In this document: positions 1 to 9,642 of the stretch, piece by piece | Layout: each line of letters opens with the position of its first letter | Numbering within the stretch: the stretch's first letter is position 1 | Position numbers and translations under genes: made by a program | The notes under the pieces: generated by a model | Seen by the model: only the letters and a program-made list of their open reading frames with translations | Databases searched by the model: none | Told to the model about the DNA's origin: nothing | Source of the DNA: Bacteroidales bacterium UBA5326 | GTDB lineage: Bacteria > Bacteroidota > Bacteroidia > Bacteroidales > UBA932 | Assembly (NCBI GenBank): GCA_002408205.1 | Contig: DHQY01000013.1 | Location: 1-64,000, forward strand | Length of the DNA stretch: 64,000 nucleotides | Direction of reading: 5' to 3'

Positions 1-783
1 ACATATGTTTTTGCATCCATAAGTTTGGGAAGATTGGATGCAGACTGGGTTGAAGACATGAAGTTGTAAAAGATTCTGCCTTTTCCCGAACTCTTTCCTG
101 ACTTGGTGGTAATAAGGATAACACCGTTACCTGCCTCTATACCATAAATGGCTGCAGATGCAGCGTCTTTGAGGACTTCGATAGAAGCGATATTGTCCGG
201 ATCGAGATAACTCATACTGGCGACCTTCAAGCCGTCAACGATGATTAGGGGAGTTGTAGCGGAGTTTGAAGAATAACCACGGATCTGAATGCTCGCCTCT
301 GAGCCGGGAGCTCCTGATGCATTCACAATCTGAACGCCGGCAGCCTTTCCTTGTAGTGCCTGCACAGCCGAGACACTTGAACGATTTGAAAGGTCGCTTT
401 CCTTAATAGAAGCGACAGAGCCGGTAAGGTCGGACTTCTTTTGAATACCATAACCAATCACCACCATTTCTTCAAGCTGTACAGCGGTCTCTACAAGGAC
501 TACATCTATTACCTGACGTCCCGAAACCGCGATTGACTGGGTTTGAAAACCCATAAAGATAAAATCAAGTGTTGCATTGTCAGGCACGGAAATAACGTAC
601 TTACCATCGAGGTCAGTCACTACGCCGTTTGTAGTACTTCCAACCTGGATAACAGTAACTCCGGTAACTGGGACACCATGAACATCCTTAACCGTACCAT
701 TTACGGAGATGTTTTGCGCATCTGCGACAAAAGGCATTGCTACTAGTAGCAAGGTACTAAGAATTTTAACAATTTTTTTCATT
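1..783 (-). CDS. susC: SusC-type TonB-dependent outer-membrane receptor, N-terminal part
   Basis: Reading from ATG at 783 gives an open frame of 261 codons that leaves the window at base 1, so only the N-terminal part is present. It begins with a signal peptide (MKKIVKILSTLLL, cleavage after about residue 22, ADAQ). Next comes a carboxypeptidase-D-like regulatory domain (about 24-105), a TonB-box-like EEMVVIGYG, and the plug domain with ALQGKAAGVQI, IQIRGYSS, PLIIVDG and EVLKDAASAAIYG, which are hallmarks of SusC proteins. SusC proteins import oligosaccharides across the outer membrane with a SusD lipoprotein, which should lie beyond base 1. The gene follows five hydrolase genes in the same direction and defines this stretch as a polysaccharide utilization locus. 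In most loci susC precedes the enzymes; here they come first. Confidence 0.95.
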
Positions 784-811
784 AAGTTTTATTTGATTAA
801 ATATTAATGTC

Positions 812-827
812 CGGAGAAATTTCTCCG
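812..827. promoter_or_regulatory. 16-bp perfect palindrome upstream of susC
   Basis: CGGAGAAATTTCTCCG is a perfect palindrome with no loop. It lies in the 71-base gap between the stop of the GH5-like gene and the start of susC, about 29 bases before the susC ATG. The absence of a loop and of a T-tract argues for a protein-binding site rather than a terminator. Which protein binds it, if any, is not visible. Confidence 0.5.
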
Positions 828-854
828 AATTGAGTTTATATATATATTAACAAG

Positions 855-2084
855 TTACAGAGTTAAAATATGACAAGATGCTTTCAACTTAGTCATTAAA
901 TCATAGAGGAACGCACGGATTTCCCACATATCCAATTCATTTTCAGGCATATTTCGCCATGCATTAATGTGAGCTGTTGGAAGATCCCACATAGCGACCA
1001 TCTGGGCGCCTTCCAAAAGATTAGCGCAGTATTCAGCTGCTTCAAGTATCTCCCTGACATTTTTAGCTCGTTTCGTTTCCATTGCAAGAGCGGCTTCAGC
1101 CTCAGCTAAAGCCAGTTCTACGTGATGTTCAAGGTTAGGGTTCTCTTTGACCATAGTATTTAAATCACGATTCCTCTGCATACCCATAAAAGAAGTTATG
1201 ATTGAAGGATCCCGAATGGTGCCATCAGGATAGAAGAAGCCGTGTATAGGAGCAAATCCGCCACGTATCATCAACTCGAAAGCATAGAAGCCGCAATTAT
1301 GTTCATAACATTTGCCAATGGCAAGTTCATATGGATTTCCTCGTCCTATGCAACCCGTTTCGCTGTTCATAAGTGGTTTCCCATACTTCTTCGCGACAGA
1401 CAAGGCTATCTGCCAAGCAGCTTCAATTCTGGAATCAGATTGCTTATAGTCGTGAAAAGTGATAATGTCGACAAGGTCTGCAGAAGCCTCTTCAAGGTTA
1501 GCTGAGAACTGAACCCCTACAGTGATAGGGTTCTTTTTGTCCAGCTTCTTTACAAGTTCGCAATAATGGCGGACATGACGGAAAATCTCAGCTCTATGAG
1601 CAAGATGCTCCTCTTCAGAAGTGCATTTGTCGTGATATGGATTACAAGTCGGCTCGTTCATTACATCCCAGCAAATAATACCCTCTTCACCTTTCATAAA
1701 CTCAATGACATTCTTCACGTATGCATCTCCCTCCGATTCCCAGAAGCTTGGTTTTAAGATTTCAGGATTCAGTGAACAACCGTCCCAAAGGATAGGCATA
1801 ACCGATATGCCCATCCTGTTAGCTATACGTACATAATTTCTGAAAGTGGTAAGATACTGCTCGGGATTAGCCTTGTATCTGCTGTAATACAGACAAATCC
1901 TGGTGCTGTTCATCCCTATTTGTTTCCCATATCCGAGTTCACGGCAAATCGTCTGTTCATCCTGATGCCAGCCAAAATAATGATTTCCACGAATGTGGCT
2001 GTAATCGTTTAATAATTGGGCATTTACCTGTATAGACAAGAATGCAAATATCAGCAAATTGAAAATAAATGCAATATGTCTCAT
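855..2084 (-). CDS. Secreted GH5-like (clan GH-A) glycoside hydrolase
   Basis: A TIM-barrel glycosidase of 409 residues with a cleavable signal peptide (MRHIAFIFNLLIFAFLSIQVNAQ). I chose the ATG at 2084 because it begins directly at the signal peptide, 7 bases after the GH31 stop; a start at 2123 would overlap that gene and add a non-signal-like extension. Clan GH-A catalytic residues are visible: WDVMNEPTCNP supplies the acid/base Glu and PLMNSETG the nucleophile Glu. The C-terminal 100 residues are rich in Ala/Glu and helical, outside the barrel. The substrate cannot be read. The GH27 neighbours would fit a mannan or galactomannan, and the GH31/GH127 neighbours other plant glycans. A subfamily assignment within GH5, or a related GH-A family, is open. 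Confidence 0.75.
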   Translation of the reverse strand: MRHIAFIFNLLIFAFLSIQVNAQLLNDYSHIRGNHYFGWHQDEQTICRELGYGKQIGMNSTRICLYYSRYKANPEQYLTTFRNYVRIANRMGISVMPILWDGCSLNPEILKPSFWESEGDAYVKNVIEFMKGEEGIICWDVMNEPTCNPYHDKCTSEEEHLAHRAEIFRHVRHYCELVKKLDKKNPITVGVQFSANLEEASADLVDIITFHDYKQSDSRIEAAWQIALSVAKKYGKPLMNSETGCIGRGNPYELAIGKCYEHNCGFYAFELMIRGGFAPIHGFFYPDGTIRDPSIITSFMGMQRNRDLNTMVKENPNLEHHVELALAEAEAALAMETKRAKNVREILEAAEYCANLLEGAQMVAMWDLPTAHINAWRNMPENELDMWEIRAFLYDLMTKLKASCHILTL

Positions 2085-2091
2085 AAAAATA

Positions 2092-4365
2092 TTAAAGCTT
2101 TTTAAATACAGGTATATTCTCAATGGTAACAGGTACAGTCACATACTGCCCTCCATCGTAATGCTCTCCGGAATGGAAACACTCCCAACCATTTTGATTG
2201 ACAGGCAGGTACACTGTCCATTCCTGAACTTTGGCTTTTGTAATCGGACATACCAGATAATCGGGGCCAAACATATATTCTGTTTTCTGTTTTAGAGCTT
2301 CCTCATCGAATGGGAAATCGAAAACTAATGGCCTCATCATAGTGTAGCCATCCTCAGACACCCTCTTTGCGACATCAAGGATATATGGCATGATTTTATA
2401 GCGGAGTTTGATATTATCAATATAGATTCTATTCGTCTCCTCGCTGTAATTCCAGGGTTCAGTATGACTATTCGATCCATGAACCCTCATAAACGGAAGG
2501 AAGACAGCTGTTTCAATAAACCTGAGCATTAATTCCTGATATTCAGGATTGGTGTACTGATCCCGGGGACGGGAGAATCCGCCTGCATCATATGTCCACC
2601 AGGGAAGACCGGTTGCTGACTGTCCGAGACCTCCGACAATCTGACGTTCGAATGCTCCCCAAGTACCGCGAATATCTCCAGACCAGGTAATGACACCATA
2701 TTTCTGACTTCCTGCAAAAGCACTTCTTGTCAGGACAACGGGCATTTTATCCGGTGCATAGTATTCTTTGAATCCATTGTACATGGTCCGGTTTGCGACA
2801 AGAGGATATACGTTCCTGTAGACTTCTCCGGGAATGGTATTGTCAGCTACACGTCTGTCAAGAAGTTCATAATCGTTGTCAGGCTCAGTGGCATCAAACC
2901 ACCAACCATCAAAACCAAGAACCACCAGACTATCTCTAAAGCTGTTCCAATAGTACTCAGCAGCCACTGGATTGAAATAATCAATCCACTCAGTACCTGG
3001 GATGAAATAACCCTTAGCTGCAAGGTCATTACCTAGTGTTGTGCCCAGATGTTTGTTGCGTTCATTCAATGTTCTGCTGCCTACAGTTGCGACTCTTGAC
3101 CAAACAGAAATCATAATCTTGTAACCAAGGTCGTGAACCTCATCAATCATGGCTTTGGCGTCAGGATATTTTGTTTTGTCAAACTCCATGGAGTTCCAGC
3201 CTGTTTCACCCCAATATTGCCAGTCCTGAACAATCATGTCCATTGGGATATTTTTATCCTTGAAACCATGTGCTGCTTCGAGAAGCTCGGCCTGAGTGTC
3301 ATATCTTTCACGGCACTGAATAAATCCGAATGCCCAATCCTGCATGGCAGGGACCGGCCCGGTAAGTGTTCTATATGCAGCTATCACTTCGTCTGCAGAA
3401 CCGGCAAATACAGTATAATCCAAGTTCTGAGAAACAGGAGACCTAAAGGTAGTTGTCTCATCGACTTTTCTGACATAGAGTTCTACAGAGTCTTCGGCGG
3501 AACCAGTGACTGAAATGGAATGGGTACCTGCAGAAAAATCAACAAAAGAAGAAACCGTAGGAATCCAGGAGTTGTCATCTTCCAAAATGACATTCCCGTC
3601 AACAATGATCTTATGTCCGGAACGGATTCCCTGCTTTCCTACGCAAACAAGAAGAGAGTATTTCCCTTCTTCTGATATATCAATATTCCTCTCATACAAT
3701 TTCCCAGGAGACATCATTCTTCCATTTTGTGGAACAGGTTTGGCAGAGATATCCTCCTTCGGATAAATTGGATAAACCGTTTCACAAGGATTAAAATCGG
3801 TTCGTCCGTAATTATGCCAAAGAATTCCATAGCCTTTGCTGGAAATTATTACAGGAGATACAATCTGCGTATTATTCTGGGTAAGCCTTCTGGACAAGCC
3901 AAAAATATCAAGTTGGTTATCTTGAAACTGACCAGTGCCAAACTGGTGATCCCCTGGTTGCATAATATAAGATTGTGATGCCTCATACGTTGAGTCTCCC
4001 ATTACTGTGGACTGCTTAAGGATCCTGCTACCAGGTTTTTCACGAAACAGTTCATGACCTTGTGCATCAAAGAAAATCAAAGACTCGGATGACTTATCAT
4101 ACTGGACCATCATTTTCGAGGTTTGAAGAATAATGGAAGAATCATCCTTCTTGACACTGAATTCAGGTGACTTGAATTCCTCGGTAAATATCAACTCCTC
4201 AACATCGTGGGTAGGAGCGCCCAACACCTGGACACGGACTGAGTTCTCCGTCATCGGTGTAAGAAGAAGAGGACCTGCAGATGTTTCAACCTTTACAAAT
4301 GATTCTTTTGGCGTGCAGCCAAAAATCAAAAGTGACAGGGACAGAAATAAGAAAGTTATTTTCAT
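2092..4365 (-). CDS. GH31 alpha-glycosidase lipoprotein (alpha-xylosidase/alpha-glucosidase type) with PA14-like insert
   Basis: A 757-residue exported enzyme with a lipoprotein signal (lipobox LIFGC, Cys17). GH31 signatures are WWFDATEPD, with the nucleophile at Asp491, and TWSGDIRGTW, with the acid/base at Asp564. The N-terminal beta-sandwich contains DHQFGTGQF and GILWHNYGRTDF. Between it and the barrel (about 240-320) sits an extra beta-rich segment with YSLLVCVG and VELYVRK, which looks like the PA14 insertion known from Bacteroides GH31 alpha-xylosidases. That likeness makes alpha-xylosidase a reasonable guess, but GH31 also holds alpha-glucosidases and alpha-galactosidases. It stands 13 bases after the GH127 stop in a tight enzyme run. 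Confidence 0.9.
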   Translation of the reverse strand: MKITFLFLSLSLLIFGCTPKESFVKVETSAGPLLLTPMTENSVRVQVLGAPTHDVEELIFTEEFKSPEFSVKKDDSSIILQTSKMMVQYDKSSESLIFFDAQGHELFREKPGSRILKQSTVMGDSTYEASQSYIMQPGDHQFGTGQFQDNQLDIFGLSRRLTQNNTQIVSPVIISSKGYGILWHNYGRTDFNPCETVYPIYPKEDISAKPVPQNGRMMSPGKLYERNIDISEEGKYSLLVCVGKQGIRSGHKIIVDGNVILEDDNSWIPTVSSFVDFSAGTHSISVTGSAEDSVELYVRKVDETTTFRSPVSQNLDYTVFAGSADEVIAAYRTLTGPVPAMQDWAFGFIQCRERYDTQAELLEAAHGFKDKNIPMDMIVQDWQYWGETGWNSMEFDKTKYPDAKAMIDEVHDLGYKIMISVWSRVATVGSRTLNERNKHLGTTLGNDLAAKGYFIPGTEWIDYFNPVAAEYYWNSFRDSLVVLGFDGWWFDATEPDNDYELLDRRVADNTIPGEVYRNVYPLVANRTMYNGFKEYYAPDKMPVVLTRSAFAGSQKYGVITWSGDIRGTWGAFERQIVGGLGQSATGLPWWTYDAGGFSRPRDQYTNPEYQELMLRFIETAVFLPFMRVHGSNSHTEPWNYSEETNRIYIDNIKLRYKIMPYILDVAKRVSEDGYTMMRPLVFDFPFDEEALKQKTEYMFGPDYLVCPITKAKVQEWTVYLPVNQNGWECFHSGEHYDGGQYVTVPVTIENIPVFKKL

Positions 4366-4378
4366 TGTATTATTTTGG

Positions 4379-6298
4379 TTATTTGTTCTTTATCCAGACT
4401 GACATGTCGCCAGCACCTCTATGATTCCAGGCATAATATGGAATAAGGACAAGATCAGATCCATCAACGATAATCTCATCTATACCATATAGTTTATTTG
4501 GATCACGTTTGACAACTAGACTTGGATTCTTGTCAATAACGGCTTCCCGAACTTTAATTCCCTGATTATCTACCCATTCGGCACAATAGACAATAGGACC
4601 TTTCTCTATAGCGATTCTTCCTTCATCATCCTTCACCAGTGAATTAGCTTTTACAACTCTGGGTATTATATCCATACTGAGTTCAACCTTGTCTTCTGCA
4701 TTCCACTTGCGGTCAATGCAGAAATAGCCATCTATCAACATCGAATGGACTTCTACCCCATTGACCTTCACGGAATACCCGGGAGTAACGGTGTCGGCAT
4801 AAGTATATAAATCTGATGGGACCACTTCATTCCTTACCCAACCCGGAATTCTGAGTTTAAGTTCAAAACCTTTTTTCGGGGCATCCTTTACAACAATAGA
4901 CACTTCTCCATCCCAGGGATAATTAGTAACCATCGAGAGTTTTACATCTCCATTCTTAACACTTGCCGTAACATTATTGGACATATAGAGATTGACAAAT
5001 AAATCATTGTCCTTCACTGAATACACATATCCCGCAACTGAAGGAATGAAACGAGCGATATTTGAAGGACAGCAGGCACATCCGAACCACGGTTGACGTT
5101 TATGACGACCATCAGACTCTAACGGATTTGGATAAAAAAACGTACCTCCATCAAGAGAAATGCCGGAAAGGACACCATTATAAAGGGTTCTCTCCAAAAC
5201 ATCAATATACTTGGATTCGCCATGTAGGAGAAACATCCGGAAGTTCGTATATACATTACCAATTGCCGCACAAGTCTCACAATATGATGTAAGGTTTGGA
5301 AGTTCATACGCATCGCCAAAAGCTTCACCTTCACGTCGGGCTCCTACCCCGCCTGTAAGATACAGTTTCTTTGAAACCAGGTTCTCCCAAATCTTGTCGA
5401 TGGCAGCAATATATGTCTGATCTCCTGTCAGAGCCGCAACATCAGCCATTCCAGAATACATATATTCAGCACGGACGGCATGTCCGACTGGTTCATCTTG
5501 CTCAATAACCGGAATATGTGACTGACGATATGAGTCCATTCCCTTTTCTCCGCGACCGCGCATATCAATGAAGAATTTTGCTTCGTCAAGATATTTTTTA
5601 TCACCTGTTACAGTGTAAAGTTTTGCAAGCGCCATTTCGGCAATCTGATGACCAGGGACATGGACGTTCTGTCCTTCATTGGGACCAATCTCACGGCATA
5701 CGCAATCTGCATATCTGATGGCGATATCCAGAAAAGTCCTTTTCCCTGTAGCACGATAATGAGCAATAGCACCTTCAATCATATGTCCGAGGTCATATAA
5801 CTCATGGCTATCCTCTATCTGAACCCACCTTTCAGCACCTGACCACTTGTGAGGGGCTTTAGGATTCCTTGTTCTCGCTGTATAAAGATATCCGTCAGGT
5901 TCCTGGGCTGCAGAGATTAACGTTAAGACACTGTCTATATATGCCTCCATCCCGGGATCCGGATATGTTTGCAAAAGATAGGACGCGCCTTCAATTGTTT
6001 TATAGACATCAGTATCGTCGAAGGGCAACCCTCGAACGACAAATCCGAGATCCTCTTCTGATTTCATCTGTTCAGCTGCCTGCACAAAATTCCTGTATCT
6101 TCCGGTTTCTTCACACTTGCTGAATGCAAGAGGAATAGTAACTTCCCTTGATGCCTGAAGCCTCTGACCCCAAAAATGGTCAGTTACCTCTACTGATGTA
6201 AAAGCTACCGGACTGTACGGATAATCATGTATGTTTTCCTTCTTGCCAGAAGCAAGAAGGAAAACATTTGCAATTAAAAAACCTATTATAACCTTCAT
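4379..6298 (-). CDS. GH127 beta-L-arabinofuranosidase (DUF1680 family)
   Basis: A 639-residue protein with an N-terminal signal sequence (MKVIIGFLIANVFLLASG). The fold is an (alpha/alpha)6 barrel followed by beta-sandwich domains. GH127 enzymes use a cysteine nucleophile on a zinc site made of Glu and three Cys. Here the motif ETC (Glu341, Cys343) and the pair Cys409-Cys410 in CACCPSN match that site, so the enzyme should be active. The known reaction is release of beta-L-arabinofuranose from arabinose-decorated glycans; related families act on other sugars, so the linkage is inferred. It lies 8 bases after the GH27 stop and belongs to the same transcript. Confidence 0.88.
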   Translation of the reverse strand: MKVIIGFLIANVFLLASGKKENIHDYPYSPVAFTSVEVTDHFWGQRLQASREVTIPLAFSKCEETGRYRNFVQAAEQMKSEEDLGFVVRGLPFDDTDVYKTIEGASYLLQTYPDPGMEAYIDSVLTLISAAQEPDGYLYTARTRNPKAPHKWSGAERWVQIEDSHELYDLGHMIEGAIAHYRATGKRTFLDIAIRYADCVCREIGPNEGQNVHVPGHQIAEMALAKLYTVTGDKKYLDEAKFFIDMRGRGEKGMDSYRQSHIPVIEQDEPVGHAVRAEYMYSGMADVAALTGDQTYIAAIDKIWENLVSKKLYLTGGVGARREGEAFGDAYELPNLTSYCETCAAIGNVYTNFRMFLLHGESKYIDVLERTLYNGVLSGISLDGGTFFYPNPLESDGRHKRQPWFGCACCPSNIARFIPSVAGYVYSVKDNDLFVNLYMSNNVTASVKNGDVKLSMVTNYPWDGEVSIVVKDAPKKGFELKLRIPGWVRNEVVPSDLYTYADTVTPGYSVKVNGVEVHSMLIDGYFCIDRKWNAEDKVELSMDIIPRVVKANSLVKDDEGRIAIEKGPIVYCAEWVDNQGIKVREAVIDKNPSLVVKRDPNKLYGIDEIIVDGSDLVLIPYYAWNHRGAGDMSVWIKNK

Positions 6299-6306
6299 AA
6301 CCTTTT

Positions 6307-7641
6307 TTATTTTTTTTCAACTGGTGTAAGGCGATATGCAATAACATCATGTGATTTAACAGTAACGTAAACAGTATTAATTACATATTGCTCATTCAAG
6401 AATCCTTTTCCCCTTACCAGAGTACTGAAAGGTTCTCCACCATTCCATAAATCTTTGACAGAATAATTTACTGAACTAAAAGAAGTCCTTCTTCCACTGA
6501 TATCATCACGTACTTCCAGCGTCGACCAGTCAAGCGTAACGACAGTATCTTTTTCACCGATATTCATAACACAGAATGCCCAATCACCATTTACCAATGG
6601 TTTGAACCAATACTGGAGACTGTCGACTGATTTCAAACGAAGACCCTGAATCCCGAGAGAGTCCTGATCGATGGCAATAAGATCTTTATTCTTGATAATG
6701 GCCAGGGTCTCTTCTGACATATTGGTCAAATCATTGCCAAGGATGAGGGGGGCGGCCATCATACACCACATTGTAAAATGAGCTCTATCTTCACTCTCAG
6801 TCATATCATAGAAGACGCCATCGACTGTGATGCTGTTACCAACCTCAAGCATATCAGGGTCATTCCAATGACCGGGACCTGCATACTTGCGTAAAGGAGC
6901 ATTGATTTCGATAATCTCCAGGACACTCTGTGGCTTCCACCTTCTACGTCCATTTTCGTCATATGATGTTTCTAATGGTAAAAAAGCGGGCCCGATATCG
7001 TGGGTCGTACGCCACGAGTGGCTTACATCAGATGCCCACTCCCAGGGTTTGCTTGTGCCCCATTCGCACATACTGAAAAAAATGGGACGTCCGGCCTTCC
7101 CAAGTGCATTGCGCATAAGAATATATACCCCTTTTGCATTAACATCCTTTGTAAAGCACCAGTCATATTTCAGGTAGTCGACACCCCATCTTGCATATGT
7201 CAAAGCATCTTGATACTCATAACCATGGCTTCCTGCATAACAAGCACAGGTAAAATCACCCGCATCACTGTATAGCCCGAGTTTAATGCCTTTGGAATGG
7301 AGATAATCTGCAAGAGCCTTTATCCCTGAAGGGAATTTTGCCCTATCCTCCTGGATAAATCCTTTTTCATCACGTTCACCATGCCATCCGTCATCAAGAT
7401 TAAGATATACATACCCGGCATCTACCAAACCTAATTCAACCATCTTGTCAGCAGTAGATTTTATAAGATTCTCATCTATTTCTGTCATAAAACAATTCCA
7501 GGAACTCCATCCCATTTGGGGCGTATTTGCAATATTTTCCCATTTAGGGAAATCAGCTGACAAACGGGAAGGTTGTGCTAGTGCAGGGATTTCGAAAACA
7601 GCTGATAATGCAATTGATATGAATAAAACTATTCTTTTCAT
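6307..7641 (-). CDS. GH27 alpha-galactosidase, second copy
   Basis: A 444-residue secreted enzyme (signal MKRIVLFISIALSAVFEIPALAQ). The GH27 barrel shows TPQMGWSSWNCF, YLNLDDGWHG, the nucleophile Asp160 in KYDWCF, and GPGHWNDPDMLEVGN with the acid/base Asp. A C-terminal beta domain follows. It removes terminal alpha-galactose, or alpha-L-arabinopyranose in some members. It is a close paralogue of the next gene upstream (7654-8952): catalytic residues have the same numbers and long blocks such as CEWGTSKPWEWAS are shared. This points to local duplication. Only 12 bases separate the two genes. Confidence 0.92.
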   Translation of the reverse strand: MKRIVLFISIALSAVFEIPALAQPSRLSADFPKWENIANTPQMGWSSWNCFMTEIDENLIKSTADKMVELGLVDAGYVYLNLDDGWHGERDEKGFIQEDRAKFPSGIKALADYLHSKGIKLGLYSDAGDFTCACYAGSHGYEYQDALTYARWGVDYLKYDWCFTKDVNAKGVYILMRNALGKAGRPIFFSMCEWGTSKPWEWASDVSHSWRTTHDIGPAFLPLETSYDENGRRRWKPQSVLEIIEINAPLRKYAGPGHWNDPDMLEVGNSITVDGVFYDMTESEDRAHFTMWCMMAAPLILGNDLTNMSEETLAIIKNKDLIAIDQDSLGIQGLRLKSVDSLQYWFKPLVNGDWAFCVMNIGEKDTVVTLDWSTLEVRDDISGRRTSFSSVNYSVKDLWNGGEPFSTLVRGKGFLNEQYVINTVYVTVKSHDVIAYRLTPVEKK

Positions 7642-7653
7642 ATTCTGGATGGT

Positions 7654-8952
7654 TTATTTAGTAACAGGAGTGAGTCTATATATGACAACATCATGAGCCG
7701 GTATGGATACCTTGCGGTTCTTCTTAGCTGTAGTAAAGGTTTTGGCAGAAGAGTTCCAGAGATCTTTCGCAGAATATGTGATACCTGCGAAATCGGTCTT
7801 CCTGCCACTCAGTTCGTCATCAACCTCAAGAGCAGACCAATCCAGAGTCACTTTTGCTTCCTTTTCTGAGGCGTTCAGGATGCAGAATGCCCAGTCTCCA
7901 TTAATAAGAGGTTTGAACCAAAACTGCAGTCCATCCTCTTTCTTAAAGCACAACCCCTGTACTCCAAGCGGATCCTGATCGATAGCAATGACATCCCTGT
8001 TCTTGATGATTGCCAATGTTTCACCTGATATAGTTCTTAAATCGTTTCCAAGAATAAGAGGAGATGCCATCATACACCACATCGTGAAATGAGCCCTATC
8101 CTCACTCTCAGTCATATCATAAAAGATACCATCGACTGTAAGACTGTTACCAACCTCAAGCATATCAGGGTCATTCCAATGTCCCGGACCGGCATACTGG
8201 CGCAATGGCGCTGTCTGCTCGATAATATCCATAACACTCTGAGGCCGCCAATTGCGTCTTCCTTCCTTAGTATATGAAACAGGAACCGGCATAAAAACAG
8301 GACCGATGTCGTGAGTCGTCCTCCATGAATGAGATACTTCGGAAGCCCATTCCCAAGGCTTACTGGTTCCCCATTCGCACATACTGAAGACCATCGGCCT
8401 GCCGGATTTGCTAATCGCGTTGCGCATAAGGGAATATGCATCTTTTGCGTTGAGGTTCGAGGTGTGACACCAATCATATTTCAGATAATCGACCTCCCAG
8501 GATGCATAAGTCATGGCGTCCTGATACTCGTGTCCTCTACTGCCCGTACAGCCATTACAAGTAAAATCCCCGGCATCGCTATAAATCCCGTATTTTAATC
8601 CTTTAGAATGGATATACTCTCCGATCGCTTTCATTCCTGAAGGGAACTTCTTTGGATCCCCTTGTACGAATCCGTTGGTATCCCTTCCTCCGGGCCATCC
8701 GTCATCTATGTTCAAGTACACATAGCCAACTTCAGCAAGGCCAAGATCCACCATGGCATCTGCCATTTCCTTTATAACATCTTCATTTATGTCAGTCATG
8801 AATTTATTCCAGGAACTCCACCCCATTTGAGGAGTATTACATACTCCTTCCGATTTGGGAAGAAAGGCAGTTGGACGCTGCCTTTGAGCAAACGACAAAT
8901 TTGAAGATAAGAGAATTGCATAAACTGCAATCAAGAATGTTGTTTTACGCAT
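7654..8952 (-). CDS. GH27 alpha-galactosidase, first copy
   Basis: A 432-residue secreted GH27 enzyme (signal MRKTTFLIAVYAILLSSNLSFAQ). Motifs are TPQMGWSSWNKF, YLNIDDGWPG, the nucleophile Asp160 in KYDWCHT, and GPGHWNDPDMLEVGN. Cys pairs in DAGDFTCNGCTGS are conserved with its partner downstream. It is the first hydrolase after the sigma factor gene, from which it is separated by 85 bases. The role is cleavage of alpha-galactosyl side chains in the periplasm or at the cell surface. Divergence from the 6307-7641 copy lies mostly in the C-terminal domain and surface loops, so substrate preference may differ. Confidence 0.92.
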   Translation of the reverse strand: MRKTTFLIAVYAILLSSNLSFAQRQRPTAFLPKSEGVCNTPQMGWSSWNKFMTDINEDVIKEMADAMVDLGLAEVGYVYLNIDDGWPGGRDTNGFVQGDPKKFPSGMKAIGEYIHSKGLKYGIYSDAGDFTCNGCTGSRGHEYQDAMTYASWEVDYLKYDWCHTSNLNAKDAYSLMRNAISKSGRPMVFSMCEWGTSKPWEWASEVSHSWRTTHDIGPVFMPVPVSYTKEGRRNWRPQSVMDIIEQTAPLRQYAGPGHWNDPDMLEVGNSLTVDGIFYDMTESEDRAHFTMWCMMASPLILGNDLRTISGETLAIIKNRDVIAIDQDPLGVQGLCFKKEDGLQFWFKPLINGDWAFCILNASEKEAKVTLDWSALEVDDELSGRKTDFAGITYSAKDLWNSSAKTFTTAKKNRKVSIPAHDVVIYRLTPVTK

Positions 8953-9037
8953 AAGTTATCTGTTCCAATTAATAGTAGTTTGTATAATACTAATAACGGA
9001 TACAGATAGGGATTCCCTAGTAAGAAATAGAGAAAAT

Positions 9038-9598
9038 TTATTGAAGGAAAAACATGATTACTGATATTGTCAGATAATCAACGAGATGCGACCTTAGTGC
9101 ATCAAGAACCTTTGAAATATGATATTCAACTCCCTTTACAGAAATACCGTACATACTTGCAATTTCCTTATATGAAAGGTTATCAAACCTGTTCTTCACA
9201 AAGATGTCACGGGTGTTCTTTGGAAAAGATTCCAGGGTCTTATTGACAATAGTGATGATCTCTTCCTTGAAGACTTCATTTGGATCAAAAGACTCCAACG
9301 CCATAATCCTAGTATCTAACTCCCATAATTGAGTTGAAGAATACTGTTCGGAAACGCTATTCATCACAGAGATATGCCGAAGATGGTCGATACATTTGTT
9401 TTTCAAAACAGAAAGGATATACGCAGGTATGTTTGTATCCTCAAAAAGACTTTCTTTCTTTTTCCAGAAAGTCATAGCAGAATCCATCACAAGATCTTCA
9501 GCGACGCTGTTATCCTTGACATATGAACAGGCAAATCTAACGAATCTCAAATTATATTCGGTAAAAATCCGAGTGAAAGAAGAAATATCAACCTGCAT
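9038..9598 (-). CDS. ECF-type RNA polymerase sigma factor (Bacteroidetes type)
   Basis: A 186-residue sigma-70 family protein. Region 2 is at about residues 10-75 (FVRFACSYVKDNSVAEDLVMDSAMTFW), and region 4 with a helix-turn-helix is at about 125-175 (FPKNTRDIFVKNRFDNLSYKEIASMYGISVKGVEYHISKAL-like). In Bacteroidetes such sigma factors usually pair with a FecR-type anti-sigma gene, but no anti-sigma is next to this one. The gene lies between the propeller lipoprotein (44 bases upstream) and the first GH27 gene, so it probably controls this locus or is carried in its transcript. The very C-terminus is hydrophobic (YLTISVIMFFLQ), which is odd for a soluble sigma factor. Confidence 0.9.
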   Translation of the reverse strand: MQVDISSFTRIFTEYNLRFVRFACSYVKDNSVAEDLVMDSAMTFWKKKESLFEDTNIPAYILSVLKNKCIDHLRHISVMNSVSEQYSSTQLWELDTRIMALESFDPNEVFKEEIITIVNKTLESFPKNTRDIFVKNRFDNLSYKEIASMYGISVKGVEYHISKVLDALRSHLVDYLTISVIMFFLQ

Positions 9599-9642
9599 GC
9601 CTTCGTAATCTTATGTAAAGATAGCAAAATAATTATTATTCA

